Positions 55,269 through 62,000 of a DNA stretch of 62,000 bases are shown piece by piece. Numbering within the stretch: the first letter of the stretch is position 1; every line of letters begins with the position of its first letter. A program made the position numbers and the translations under genes. Origin of the DNA: Bacteroidales bacterium (GTDB lineage: Bacteria; Bacteroidota; Bacteroidia; Bacteroidales; GCA-2748055); contig JARGFP010000004.1 in the NCBI GenBank assembly GCA_029210585.1, positions 188,537-250,536 of the forward strand, written 5' to 3'. Below the pieces are notes generated by a model. The model worked only from the letters and a program-made list of their open reading frames with translations, ran no database searches and was not told where the DNA came from.

Positions 55269-55396
55269 TAAAGAGGAAAGTTACAAATAGTTATTTAAAA
55301 TATCAATATTTTCTCCATTCTATCTGAATTTCACTGAACTTACTATCATTGTAATCTTTCACCCTATAGTTAATGCCCATGCCGGGCGCACCTTAA

Positions 55397-55432
55397 AAAA
55401 AGCCTTCCGAACGAACGTTCGGAGGGCTTTTC
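55397..55432. terminator. bidirectional terminator between lipoprotein and regulator genes
   Basis: AAAAGCC-T-TCCGAACG and CGTTCGGA-G-GGCTTTT form a strong stem flanked by A and T runs. It lies past the stop of the lipoprotein gene (55531). A related, weaker hairpin is at 56342-56372. Confidence 0.8.
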
Positions 55433-55530
55433 CTTAGTAGCCAGGACTGGCGAAACTAGCCCGGCGAAGCCAAAATTCCAATGGATTAAATCAGAAGTTG
55501 AATAGGTTCCGTGGTAGCAGCTATTATTTG

Positions 55531-56127
55531 TTATTTTTTGCCTTTTACCAGGGTAATTTCACCAGTCCATTGATGATGCGTGTATGTATCAATATTCGTA
55601 GTAAAATCATCCATTTGAAGCGTTCCTGAGGCTCCTTCAAACCTGCCGGTTCCTCCGAGTATCTCAATAGGATCTCTCCAATAATCAACTACATAATCAG
55701 GATGGTCGTCAGTTCTGCCAACAATAACTGTTCCTCCTTCCAAATAAAGGAATAATTCATCACCATTTGCAGCTACCAATACGGCTGAACTACCTGCATA
55801 TTTATTGTCTTCGCCTGGAACATCAGGATCATCAGGGCCATAGGTACAGAAATTAAATGTTAATGAAACTTTACCCATATGCGTGGCAGTACCAGTGGAT
55901 TCAACAATAACACGGCAGTAATAACCTTCGTCGGTACATTCGGTGGCTTCCAAATCAACATTAGTAATTTGGCCCAGAAGATTTACTTCGAAAGGTACGG
56001 TTACCTCGTGAAGTTGTACGCTTTTCAACTGAAAATCTTCATCTGGGATGAACTCATCGGTTTTGTCACAACCTGCTACAAGGCTGAATGCAGCCATCCA
56101 AAAGAAAATTTTAAGAATTGCTTTCAT
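55531..56127 (-). CDS. exported lipoprotein, beta-barrel-like (function unknown)
   Basis: A 198-residue lipoprotein. Signal MKAILKIFFWMAAFSLVAGC with lipobox VAGC. The body is beta-rich, ends GGTGRFEGASGTLQMDDFTT ... WTGEITLVKGKK and resembles small calycin/allene-oxide-cyclase-like barrels. Its signal peptide and the CDKTDEF that follows are clearly related to those of the hydrolase at 56711 (CNKTDDF). Its upstream region matches that of the beta-helix gene. Function unknown; probably outer-membrane or periplasmic. Confidence 0.7.
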   Translation of the reverse strand: MKAILKIFFWMAAFSLVAGCDKTDEFIPDEDFQLKSVQLHEVTVPFEVNLLGQITNVDLEATECTDEGYYCRVIVESTGTATHMGKVSLTFNFCTYGPDDPDVPGEDNKYAGSSAVLVAANGDELFLYLEGGTVIVGRTDDHPDYVVDYWRDPIEILGGTGRFEGASGTLQMDDFTTNIDTYTHHQWTGEITLVKGKK

Positions 56128-56220
56128 AATATTAATTTTTTAGGTTAAACAACACGGATCTCAATGATTTAATCCACATCCAAATTCTAAAATTTTTTCT
56201 GGCAGTACATAGCACTATCG

Positions 56221-56290
56221 TTGCAAATGATTGTAATTTCAACGGTAAAATTGTTGCAAACGGTAATCTGGTTGAATTTGCCGGTTTATT
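56221..56290. promoter_or_regulatory. operator region of the lipoprotein gene (unit A)
   Basis: Two direct repeats TTGCAAATG (56221-56229) and TTGCAAACG (56254-56262) start 33 bp apart, 94-135 bp before the ATG, then the ATCTGGTTGAATTTGCCGGT block. The same arrangement, spacing and distance recur upstream of the beta-helix gene. TAGGTTAAACAAYACGGAT (56151-56169) next to the start codon is also shared. Confidence 0.7.
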
Positions 56291-56341
56291 CCTATTTATT
56301 CACAAATCTAATAACCCTCACGTCTGCAGCTTGGGGACACC

Positions 56342-56372
56342 TTCATGAAAAAAGCCCTCCGGGCTGCCGTTC
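56342..56372. terminator. weakened copy of the 55397 terminator
   Basis: AAAAAAGCCCTCCG ... CGTTCGGAAGCTT keeps the arms of the 55397 terminator with several changes. It follows the hydrolase gene on the minus strand at a distance. Confidence 0.5.
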
Positions 56373-56531
56373 GGAAGCTTATCATGTTAAAAATCTACAA
56401 TACCACTTTTTTGGATGTTTTATTTTTACATATTTACACTTTTTTGGATATATATTATAGTTGCAGCAGGTTTTGAACAGCTTTACTACTGGACTTCAAG
56501 AAGTGATGCAGAAATAAAGCATTAAAATTAA

Positions 56532-56577
56532 CCCCCCTGTCCAAATTGAAAGTTTATTTTCAATACAAACAGAGGGG
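56532..56577 (-). terminator. hairpin after the hydrolase gene
   Basis: CCCC.CTGT/ACAG.GGGG with an inner stem ATTGAAA/TTTCAAT. On the minus strand it is followed by TTAATTTTAAT. It lies 134 bp past the hydrolase stop. Confidence 0.5.
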
Positions 56578-56710
56578 TAGAAAAACGGTGCCTTTTCTTT
56601 AAAACCAATGGATTAAATCATAGAAAGAATTGATTCCCGGCACAGTTTTACATCCTTTAATCAACAAATTTTTTTTATTATTCATTGCATCCCTAACCAT
56701 TTTAAAGTTA

Positions 56711-57685
56711 TCAATATTTTTTGCCTGGACGGTCTTTAGCAAATTCCCAGATAATCGGGTTTATTTCTTCGTGAAATACCCAATGAATACAATGTCCTCC
56801 ATCGGGAAAACTATGAACTGTATTATTGGGATAGAATAAATTTACTTTATCCATATCTGGGCTTGGATTTTCATAAAAGCATAATTTAGGATACATCCAG
56901 TCAACAGGTTCATTTGCATTCTCGGCCGAACTATAATATTGAGTATTAGCCAAAATATCAGATGGAAATTCATGGAAATAGATTACCCAATCAAGCAAAT
57001 CTTGCGGAGAACCAGGTGGAACCAAAATGCCAGCCAAAAATTGTTTGAATGCAGTACTCCACTCAAGCTGATTCAGATAAGTAGCTTCTATTAAATTAAT
57101 ATGGTTTTGCCTGGCCGGCTCATCAGTTGGCCAGGGGTTAAAACCACCGGCAATGGTTACCAGTTTATACATCATTCCCGGATAATTCCGTTCGAACATC
57201 CCCAAAACCTTTGGACCCATACTAAATCCTACTCCAACAAATTTATGTAAGCCTTCTTTTTTAATAACTGCATAAACCGCATCAGCCATAAGTTCCATAG
57301 TATATTGAGGTCCTATGGCATCTGGGTTAAGAGGTGTAGCTGGAGAGGGTGCATCACTCATGCCTGTTCCTGGCAAGTCGATGTAAATACAACGGGCTTT
57401 GTCTCTAAAATAATCAAACTGTTTGGTGTAAACCGTTAGCGGATTTGTCCAACCCGGGATAAATACCATATCAATTGGTCCTTTCCCAATAATGCGGTAA
57501 TGGATGGTGAGTTCCGGATTTTTCATGGTCACAAACCTTTCCTGGTCCAGGCCGTGGGCAGGATTGACAATGGGAGCTTTTTTCAGTACAATTTCATTTT
57601 CTGAAAAAAAATCGTCGGTTTTGTTACAACCGGCAGCAAGGCTGATCACAGCCATCAAAAAGAAAATTTTAAAAAGTGTTTTCAT
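56711..57685 (-). CDS. alpha/beta-hydrolase lipoprotein
   Basis: A 324-residue exported hydrolase. Signal MKTLFKIFFLMAVISLAAGC with lipobox AAGC. The nucleophile elbow GVGFSMGPK (Ser near 170), YIDLPGTGMSDAPSPATPL near 100 and the C-terminal DGGHCIHW (catalytic His) fit the alpha/beta fold. An oxyanion segment VFIPGWTNPL is near 75. Probably an esterase or haloalkane/epoxide-hydrolase-like enzyme at the envelope; substrate unknown. It follows the beta-helix gene by 39 bp and should share its promoter. Confidence 0.85.
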   Translation of the reverse strand: MKTLFKIFFLMAVISLAAGCNKTDDFFSENEIVLKKAPIVNPAHGLDQERFVTMKNPELTIHYRIIGKGPIDMVFIPGWTNPLTVYTKQFDYFRDKARCIYIDLPGTGMSDAPSPATPLNPDAIGPQYTMELMADAVYAVIKKEGLHKFVGVGFSMGPKVLGMFERNYPGMMYKLVTIAGGFNPWPTDEPARQNHINLIEATYLNQLEWSTAFKQFLAGILVPPGSPQDLLDWVIYFHEFPSDILANTQYYSSAENANEPVDWMYPKLCFYENPSPDMDKVNLFYPNNTVHSFPDGGHCIHWVFHEEINPIIWEFAKDRPGKKY

Positions 57686-57724
57686 GATGTTAATATTTTA
57701 ATGAGTTGCTAAAACGGCACATAA

Positions 57725-59149
57725 TTATTTCATTAGATGATTCATCGGAACCATTTTTTCCGAAATCGATCGTCCGAGGGATTTGTCGGAAGTGGATACA
57801 TTCATTCCGGTTATCACATTGTTTACCCCCAGATTGATGACCCTGTCCTTAATCATACCGCCTACAACTGTCCAGTTGCTGGTGTTGGCATTCAGGAATA
57901 TGGCAGCAGAAGAAAATTCAGCTGTTGAGAAATTATTTCCCAGAACCAGCCCCCCCTCGCTTAATAGAGTCAGATAAAGTGCCTGATATCCATAGCCGCT
58001 GAATTTATTGTTGCGAATCACCATGTCTTTTGTAACCTGAGTTACGATACCCCAGGGATAACCATCTGTCATATTGAACTGATTGTTGCGGATCTGGTAT
58101 GCAACAGGCTTCTCGTTGGGATAGAAATAATGACGTTGGTTACGAATGTAAATCCCATATTCAGCATAAGGCAGGTTAAAGACATTATTCTGAATATTGC
58201 ATAGTGTGGTTTCGGTTTCCGGTTCATCTTTTAAAACCCCATAATAAGGATAGTCGCTCAGGTCGAAACCCCAACTGTATTCCGGAACATTAAACGTGTT
58301 CCCTTCAATCAGAATTTCCATATTTCGGCTTTCCCATACACCACCACTCTGGTCTAAGTTGCTGAATACATTCCCTTTGTTCTTTTCACCCACGATAAGC
58401 TTACTGTTTTTCATGGATTCCAATACCAGTCCATAAACGAAGGTATTAATTTCGGAGTTGGTGATTTTAAAATCAATTTTCTCCCTTGCAATATCGGATC
58501 CACTGAAATAATCATAGCCCGTTCGTAATCCAAAAAAACAATTATATCCGTGGTTGTAGCCCGGGCCACCCTCAATAAACTGTCCTTTAAAAGACACATT
58601 ATCAACGGTTACATTGATAGAACGGTTTTCATTACCGGCTTCATAAACGGCGTTAGTGGCTGAAAAATTAACCAGGCTCCTGATATGTCCTTTGGGAGAT
58701 CCGGTAACAGAAATTTTACCGGGAGGTGTTTGAATGGTAAAATGGCTTAAACGGACATCACCACCTACAAATTTAACCAGGTCTCCATGAAGATTTAGAT
58801 CCCATAATGCCTGCATATCAAGGTTATTCATCGCGGTAATAATTGTTTTAGTCTTACCTGCCCCTTCCATGGTTCCATAGAAATTACGTATTTCCAGAAA
58901 TCCGAGGAAGTATTCCCCTTCAACCAATTGTACAACGGCACCCGGTCCGGCATCCACAGCTTCGGCGAATGCGTTTTTCAGGTTTTCGGTATCATCGAAA
59001 CCGGTAGGTTCAACTGTAAATACCGCTTGAGAAATAGCTTTTGTCAGATCAATTCCGGTTAGGTCATCGTCCGGCATTTCAAACTGTTCGCAGCCAGACA
59101 TAAGGCCGAAACATGCAAAAATCAGAAAAATCACTTTTTTTGTTTTCAT
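57725..59149 (-). CDS. right-handed beta-helix lipoprotein
   Basis: A 474-residue exported protein. Signal MKTKKVIFLIFACFGLMSGC with lipobox MSGC; the ATG at 59149 aligns with the start of the lipoprotein at 56127 and is preferred over 59158. The body starts with GIDLTKAISQAVFTVEPTGFDDTENLKNAFAEAV, a pectate-lyase-type start, and continues with parallel beta-helix coils rich in Asn/Gly (IRNNQFNMTDGYPWG, IRNNKFSGYGYQALYL). Possibly a polysaccharide lyase or binder; catalytic residues not identified. First gene of the unit with the hydrolase. Confidence 0.8.
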   Translation of the reverse strand: MKTKKVIFLIFACFGLMSGCEQFEMPDDDLTGIDLTKAISQAVFTVEPTGFDDTENLKNAFAEAVDAGPGAVVQLVEGEYFLGFLEIRNFYGTMEGAGKTKTIITAMNNLDMQALWDLNLHGDLVKFVGGDVRLSHFTIQTPPGKISVTGSPKGHIRSLVNFSATNAVYEAGNENRSINVTVDNVSFKGQFIEGGPGYNHGYNCFFGLRTGYDYFSGSDIAREKIDFKITNSEINTFVYGLVLESMKNSKLIVGEKNKGNVFSNLDQSGGVWESRNMEILIEGNTFNVPEYSWGFDLSDYPYYGVLKDEPETETTLCNIQNNVFNLPYAEYGIYIRNQRHYFYPNEKPVAYQIRNNQFNMTDGYPWGIVTQVTKDMVIRNNKFSGYGYQALYLTLLSEGGLVLGNNFSTAEFSSAAIFLNANTSNWTVVGGMIKDRVINLGVNNVITGMNVSTSDKSLGRSISEKMVPMNHLMK

Positions 59150-59235
59150 GATATTCATTTTAGGTTAAACAATACGGATGTAAACTGATTTAATCCACAT
59201 TAAATTTCGAGAGAAAAAGCAGGGTGTGAATAGCA

Positions 59236-59320
59236 ATCAGGTTGCAAATGATTGTAAATTCGACGCGAAAATTGTTGCAAATGGCTATCTGGTTGAATTT
59301 GCCTGTTCATTCCTGTTTAA
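59236..59320. promoter_or_regulatory. operator region of the beta-helix/hydrolase unit (unit B)
   Basis: TTGCAAATG at 59242-59250 and 59275-59283 (33 bp apart, 93-134 bp before the ATG) are followed by ATCTGGTTGAATTTGCCTGT, as in unit A at 56221. Position relative to the start codon is the same within 1 bp. Good candidate sites for the AraC/TPR regulator. Confidence 0.7.
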
Positions 59321-59440
59321 TGTGTGAATGTTATAAGAAGAATTTGTAATTACATAACTCTTTGTCATAGGATAACCTGTCCTTTGCCGTCACTACCCTG
59401 AGCCAAACTGGAGAAGGGGACAAATAAACAATATATAAAC

Positions 59441-60007
59441 ATGAAGACAATGAAATTCTTAATCGGTATGATTGCAGCAGTCATGATTACCAGTGCTGCA
59501 AATGCACAACACAGCAGTTCACCCAGGGGAAAAGTAAATCTTGGAATCAAGGCCGGGATAAATTTGTATACGATCAGCAGTGAAGGAAACACCGTATATG
59601 ACCAGATAACAGGATTTCATCTGGGATTGATAGGTCATATCCATCTGGAAAACCAATGGGCAGTTCAGCCTGAATTGGTTTATTCGAGCCAGGGGGGAAA
59701 AAGCGGGGGTTCTGAGGAGAAGCTGGACTATCTTAATGTACCTGTCCTCCTTCAGTATATGTTTGACAATGGATTCAGATTACAGGCCGGGCCACAGTTG
59801 GGGCTTCTTGTTAGAGCAGACAATAAAAACGACTTGAATTCCATCGACCTTGGTATGGGTATGGGTGTCAGCTATGTTGTTCCCTCAACGGGTTTTGGCT
59901 TAGATGCAAGGTATAATCATGGATTAAGCAACATTAATAAAAACGATGCTGCAAAATTGTATAACAGGGGAGTTCAACTGGGTGTCTTTTACATTTTTCA
60001 TCATTAG
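59441..60007 (+). CDS. PorT-like outer-membrane beta-barrel protein (copy 2)
   Basis: A 188-residue paralog of the protein at 45453: same length, signal peptide (MKTMKFLIGMIAAVMITSAANA then QHSSS) and strands (NLGIKAGINLYTIS, AVQPELVYSSQGGK, VPVLLQYMFDNGFRLQAGPQLGLLVRA). The C-terminus is FYIFHH. Upstream sequence (from about 59319) and the downstream hairpin also match copy 1, so an approximately 800-bp block was duplicated. Divergent from the beta-helix gene. Confidence 0.85.
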   Translation: MKTMKFLIGMIAAVMITSAANAQHSSSPRGKVNLGIKAGINLYTISSEGNTVYDQITGFHLGLIGHIHLENQWAVQPELVYSSQGGKSGGSEEKLDYLNVPVLLQYMFDNGFRLQAGPQLGLLVRADNKNDLNSIDLGMGMGVSYVVPSTGFGLDARYNHGLSNINKNDAAKLYNRGVQLGVFYIFHH

Positions 60008-60356
60008 ACAAGTGTAAAATTTCAATAATCCGGTAAAATTATACACTACGCTTACGATAAACAGGAGGGTAGATCAGAATAGGGAGAAGCCGGTCACGCA
60101 ACGCGTGGCTGGCTTTTCAACGTTCTGATTGTCGATCTGGGAATTATGCAATAAAAAATTGGTATCCTGTAACATACTATCCCGAAAAAAGCCAAATCTT
60201 TACTTTAGATTATAAAGTTTACCCGCTTTCACAAACAGGATCATGAACCGAGCATGTATAACTAAAACCACAAACTTGCATGAACCTTATCCACATGCGA
60301 GCTCTCCCGTGTATGCGGGACAAGCTATCCGAACTTTTTAAAGTAATTTTTAAAGG
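60008..60356. other. intergenic region between PorT-like copy 2 and the FISUMP gene
   Basis: Holds the terminator above. GAGCTCTCCCGTGTATGCGGGACAAGC at 60298-60324 contains a short stem (CCCG/CGGG). No gene seen. Confidence 0.45.
60087..60116 (+). terminator. terminator of PorT-like copy 2
   Basis: AAGCCGGTCACGC/GCGTGGCTGGCTT with TTTTC after it, 80 bp past the stop. A degenerate version (AGCTAACAGTTACGC ... GTTTGACTGGCTT) follows copy 1 at 46110-46140. Confidence 0.75.
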
Positions 60357-61658
60357 ATGAAAAGACTACTATTATTAGCCACATTTATTATGGCATATGC
60401 TGTAAATGCACAAAATTATCTGATCTCTTTCACTGGTACGGGTGCATCAAGTACCATAGATACTGTAAAGGTCGAAAACCTGGCAACAGGGGAATCCCTC
60501 TCTCTAAACGGTGATGATAATTTACGATTATTGGATTCTCTTGCAGTTTCTTATGTTGTTGAGAATGAGCAATTTTTTAAAATTAATATCTATCCCAATC
60601 CGATGCAAGGCAAATCAGTAATCGAGATTTCGCCACCTGCTGAGGGAGATGCAATTATTTCTGTATGGGATATGACGGGAAAAGTATTAGCTCACTATAA
60701 GGGTCATTTAGAAATTTCTAAACACGAATTCAGCCTTTCAGGTATAAAAAATGGATTGTATATAATTAATGTTCAGGGGATTGGTTATCAATTCTCAGAG
60801 AAATTAATCTCCAATGGGGAATCAGATGGGACAGCAATTATTGTCAGGTTAAGCAACAGCAAACAGTTAGTTGCTGAGAAAGAATCAATGAAAGTTTCCA
60901 AAGGATTTCAGGCTATAGTTAATATGGTCTATACTGACGGCGACAGGTTAAAATTTACGGCATTCTCAGGTAATAATGCCACAGTAATGACTGAAATACC
61001 GACAGCAGACACCACAGTTACTTTTAACTTTACAGAATGTAAAGATGGAGATAATAACTACTATCCGGTGATAACAATAAACACCCAGGTTTGGATGGCT
61101 GAAAACCTGAAAACCACCACGTATAAAGATGGCAGTACAGTCATTCCAATCGTACAAGACACTACAGATTGGAGCTTCTTATTAAGTCCCGCTTATTGCT
61201 GGTACGATAATGATGAAGCAACTTATAAGCATACGTCGTATGGTGCGATATATAACTGGTACGCGGCAGGTACCGGAAATTTATGCCCGGAAGGATGGCA
61301 TGTGCCCACCGATGAAGAGTGGACAACGCTTGAAAACTACCTGATTGCCAGCGGTTATAATTATGATGGAACGACTTCCGGCAATAAACTGGCAAAGTCG
61401 TTGGCATCCGTTATCGGATGGGATTCTACATCTAATACCGGAGCCATTGGTAATACCGATTATAGTGAAAAAAGAAATGCGACTGGCTTTACAACCCTCC
61501 CCGGGGGCTACCGTGACAAAGAAGGGACGTTCAATGATGTTGGCAGGGACGGAGGCTGGTGGTCGGCTACAGAGACCGGCACTTATGTAGGGTTTGCTGA
61601 GAAAGTCAGCAAACCATTTTATAATAGTTTAAATTTTGTTGCGTATTTGTTCCCATGA
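60357..61658 (+). CDS. FISUMP-domain protein with internal T9SS-like domain, 3' end cut by an IS
   Basis: A 433-residue exported protein. Signal MKRLLLLATFIMAYAVNA (cut before QNY). Residues about 80-150 look like a type IX secretion C-terminal domain (YPNPMQGKSVIEIS, VWDMTGKVLAHY, GIKNGLYIINVQG), unusually placed in the middle. Residues about 225-430 are a FISUMP domain (VWMAENLKTTTYKDGS, IYNWYAAGTGNLCPEGWHVPTDEEWTTL, GGWWSATETGTY). The end normally reads like GFSVRC but here turns into IS sequence after about 61590. Truncated. Confidence 0.75.
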   Translation: MKRLLLLATFIMAYAVNAQNYLISFTGTGASSTIDTVKVENLATGESLSLNGDDNLRLLDSLAVSYVVENEQFFKINIYPNPMQGKSVIEISPPAEGDAIISVWDMTGKVLAHYKGHLEISKHEFSLSGIKNGLYIINVQGIGYQFSEKLISNGESDGTAIIVRLSNSKQLVAEKESMKVSKGFQAIVNMVYTDGDRLKFTAFSGNNATVMTEIPTADTTVTFNFTECKDGDNNYYPVITINTQVWMAENLKTTTYKDGSTVIPIVQDTTDWSFLLSPAYCWYDNDEATYKHTSYGAIYNWYAAGTGNLCPEGWHVPTDEEWTTLENYLIASGYNYDGTTSGNKLAKSLASVIGWDSTSNTGAIGNTDYSEKRNATGFTTLPGGYRDKEGTFNDVGRDGGWWSATETGTYVGFAEKVSKPFYNSLNFVAYLFP

Positions 61659-62000
61659 CTGAATTTTGATTTAGGTATGGCTTAAGGGGCAAGCATATCA
61701 ACACAGGTAGGTCCATATATCGGGTAATCCACCTTAAAAATAAGCACAAAAAAGTCTTGGCCTGATAATGTATCAGGTTCATTACAAAGAATATACATGC
61801 CACCCAGCTTTCTGACGTGGCACTTAACCTGGCCCGGATCTCATTGAGCTCATATCCGTTCTTGCCTTGTCCGAATTTCCCTTCAATGTGATTCCTTTCT
61901 GCGGCTTCCTTACGTGCCTTTCTTTTCTGATAATATGTCAGTGCGGTCTTCGCCGGCTTTCTGCCCATTGGTGATGCTGTGATTCTAATTCCTCTTTCTT
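61591..62000 (-). mobile_element. insertion sequence (IS5/IS1182-like), partial
   Basis: The right-hand gene end and transposase 3' part of an IS that entered the FISUMP gene. At 61591-61615 a perfect inverted repeat GGTTTGCTGA-gaaag-TCAGCAAACC overlaps the transposase stop and may be the terminator or part of the IS end. The other end is outside the window. Confidence 0.7.
61606..62000 (-). CDS. transposase C-terminal part (partial at window end)
   Basis: The reading frame stays open to base 62000 (upstream residues ERGIRITASPMGRKPAKTAL), so the gene starts outside the window. NHIEGKFGQGKNGYELNEIRARLSATSESWVACIFFVMNL carries the conserved final Glu region (RNHIEGKFGQGK) of DDE transposases in the IS5/IS1182 group. 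The tail after FFVMNL differs from usual family ends. Confidence 0.8.
   Translation of the reverse strand, partial: ERGIRITASPMGRKPAKTALTYYQKRKARKEAAERNHIEGKFGQGKNGYELNEIRARLSATSESWVACIFFVMNLIHYQAKTFLCLFLRWITRYMDLPVLICLPLKPYLNQNSVMGTNTQQNLNYYKMVC

Overview
The window is a chromosomal stretch of a Bacteroidota bacterium, probably of the Bacteroidales/Marinilabiliales side. This is inferred from family content: an S46 dipeptidyl-peptidase, DUF4837, PorT-like barrels, a FISUMP protein with a T9SS-like domain, GroES-GroEL beside SecG and LptE, and several Bacteroidota -7 promoter motifs (TAnnTTTG). No species can be named from the sequence alone.

Layout. (1) 1-4959: the right part of an integrated element, all genes on the + strand. 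It carries a RepA-like ATPase, a zinc-finger/Toprim-like primase (DUF6371 type), several unknown small genes, a tiny HExxH protein and a P27-type terminase small subunit. It stops at the 3' end of a tRNA-Arg(CCG). A second tRNA-Arg(CCG) lies 35 bp further on and is interrupted in its T loop by 53 bp. (2) 5283-6015: a PIN/UPF0175 toxin-antitoxin pair. (3) 6254-38972: core housekeeping DNA. It includes lepA, groES-groEL, secG, an LptE-like lipoprotein, a sigma-54 activator, kdsB, an FtsX-like permease, rnhA, an S46 peptidase, rnhB, a glycosyltransferase, a flippase, a hybrid histidine kinase, a M23-dxr-rseP-tatA run and a bifunctional penicillin-binding protein. (4) 39-47 kb: a 12-bp minisatellite, an oxidoreductase, an HMA-like/AraC regulator, a GT4 fusion convergent with a GH130 phosphorylase, a PorT-like barrel and dinB.

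(5) 47-62 kb is accessory and visibly more AT-rich. It holds two broken, divergent AbgT transporters, a HEPN/MNT pair with an inverted-repeat operator, and a three-gene HipBST-type system with three operator-like palindromes spaced exactly 61 bp apart. Next comes a group of lipoprotein genes (an unknown protein, an alpha/beta hydrolase and a beta-helix protein). They sit in two units that share the same upstream operator region and the same kind of terminator but carry different cargo, beside a membrane-anchored AraC/TPR regulator. A second PorT-like barrel, a direct repeat of the one at 45.4 kb, follows. The window ends in a FISUMP gene cut by an insertion sequence that runs off the edge.

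The most interesting signals are the tRNA-Arg with a T-loop insertion, the lipoprotein units with shared operators and swapped cargo, and the evenly spaced HipB-type operators. Function calls rest on motifs and family memory. No database search was run.
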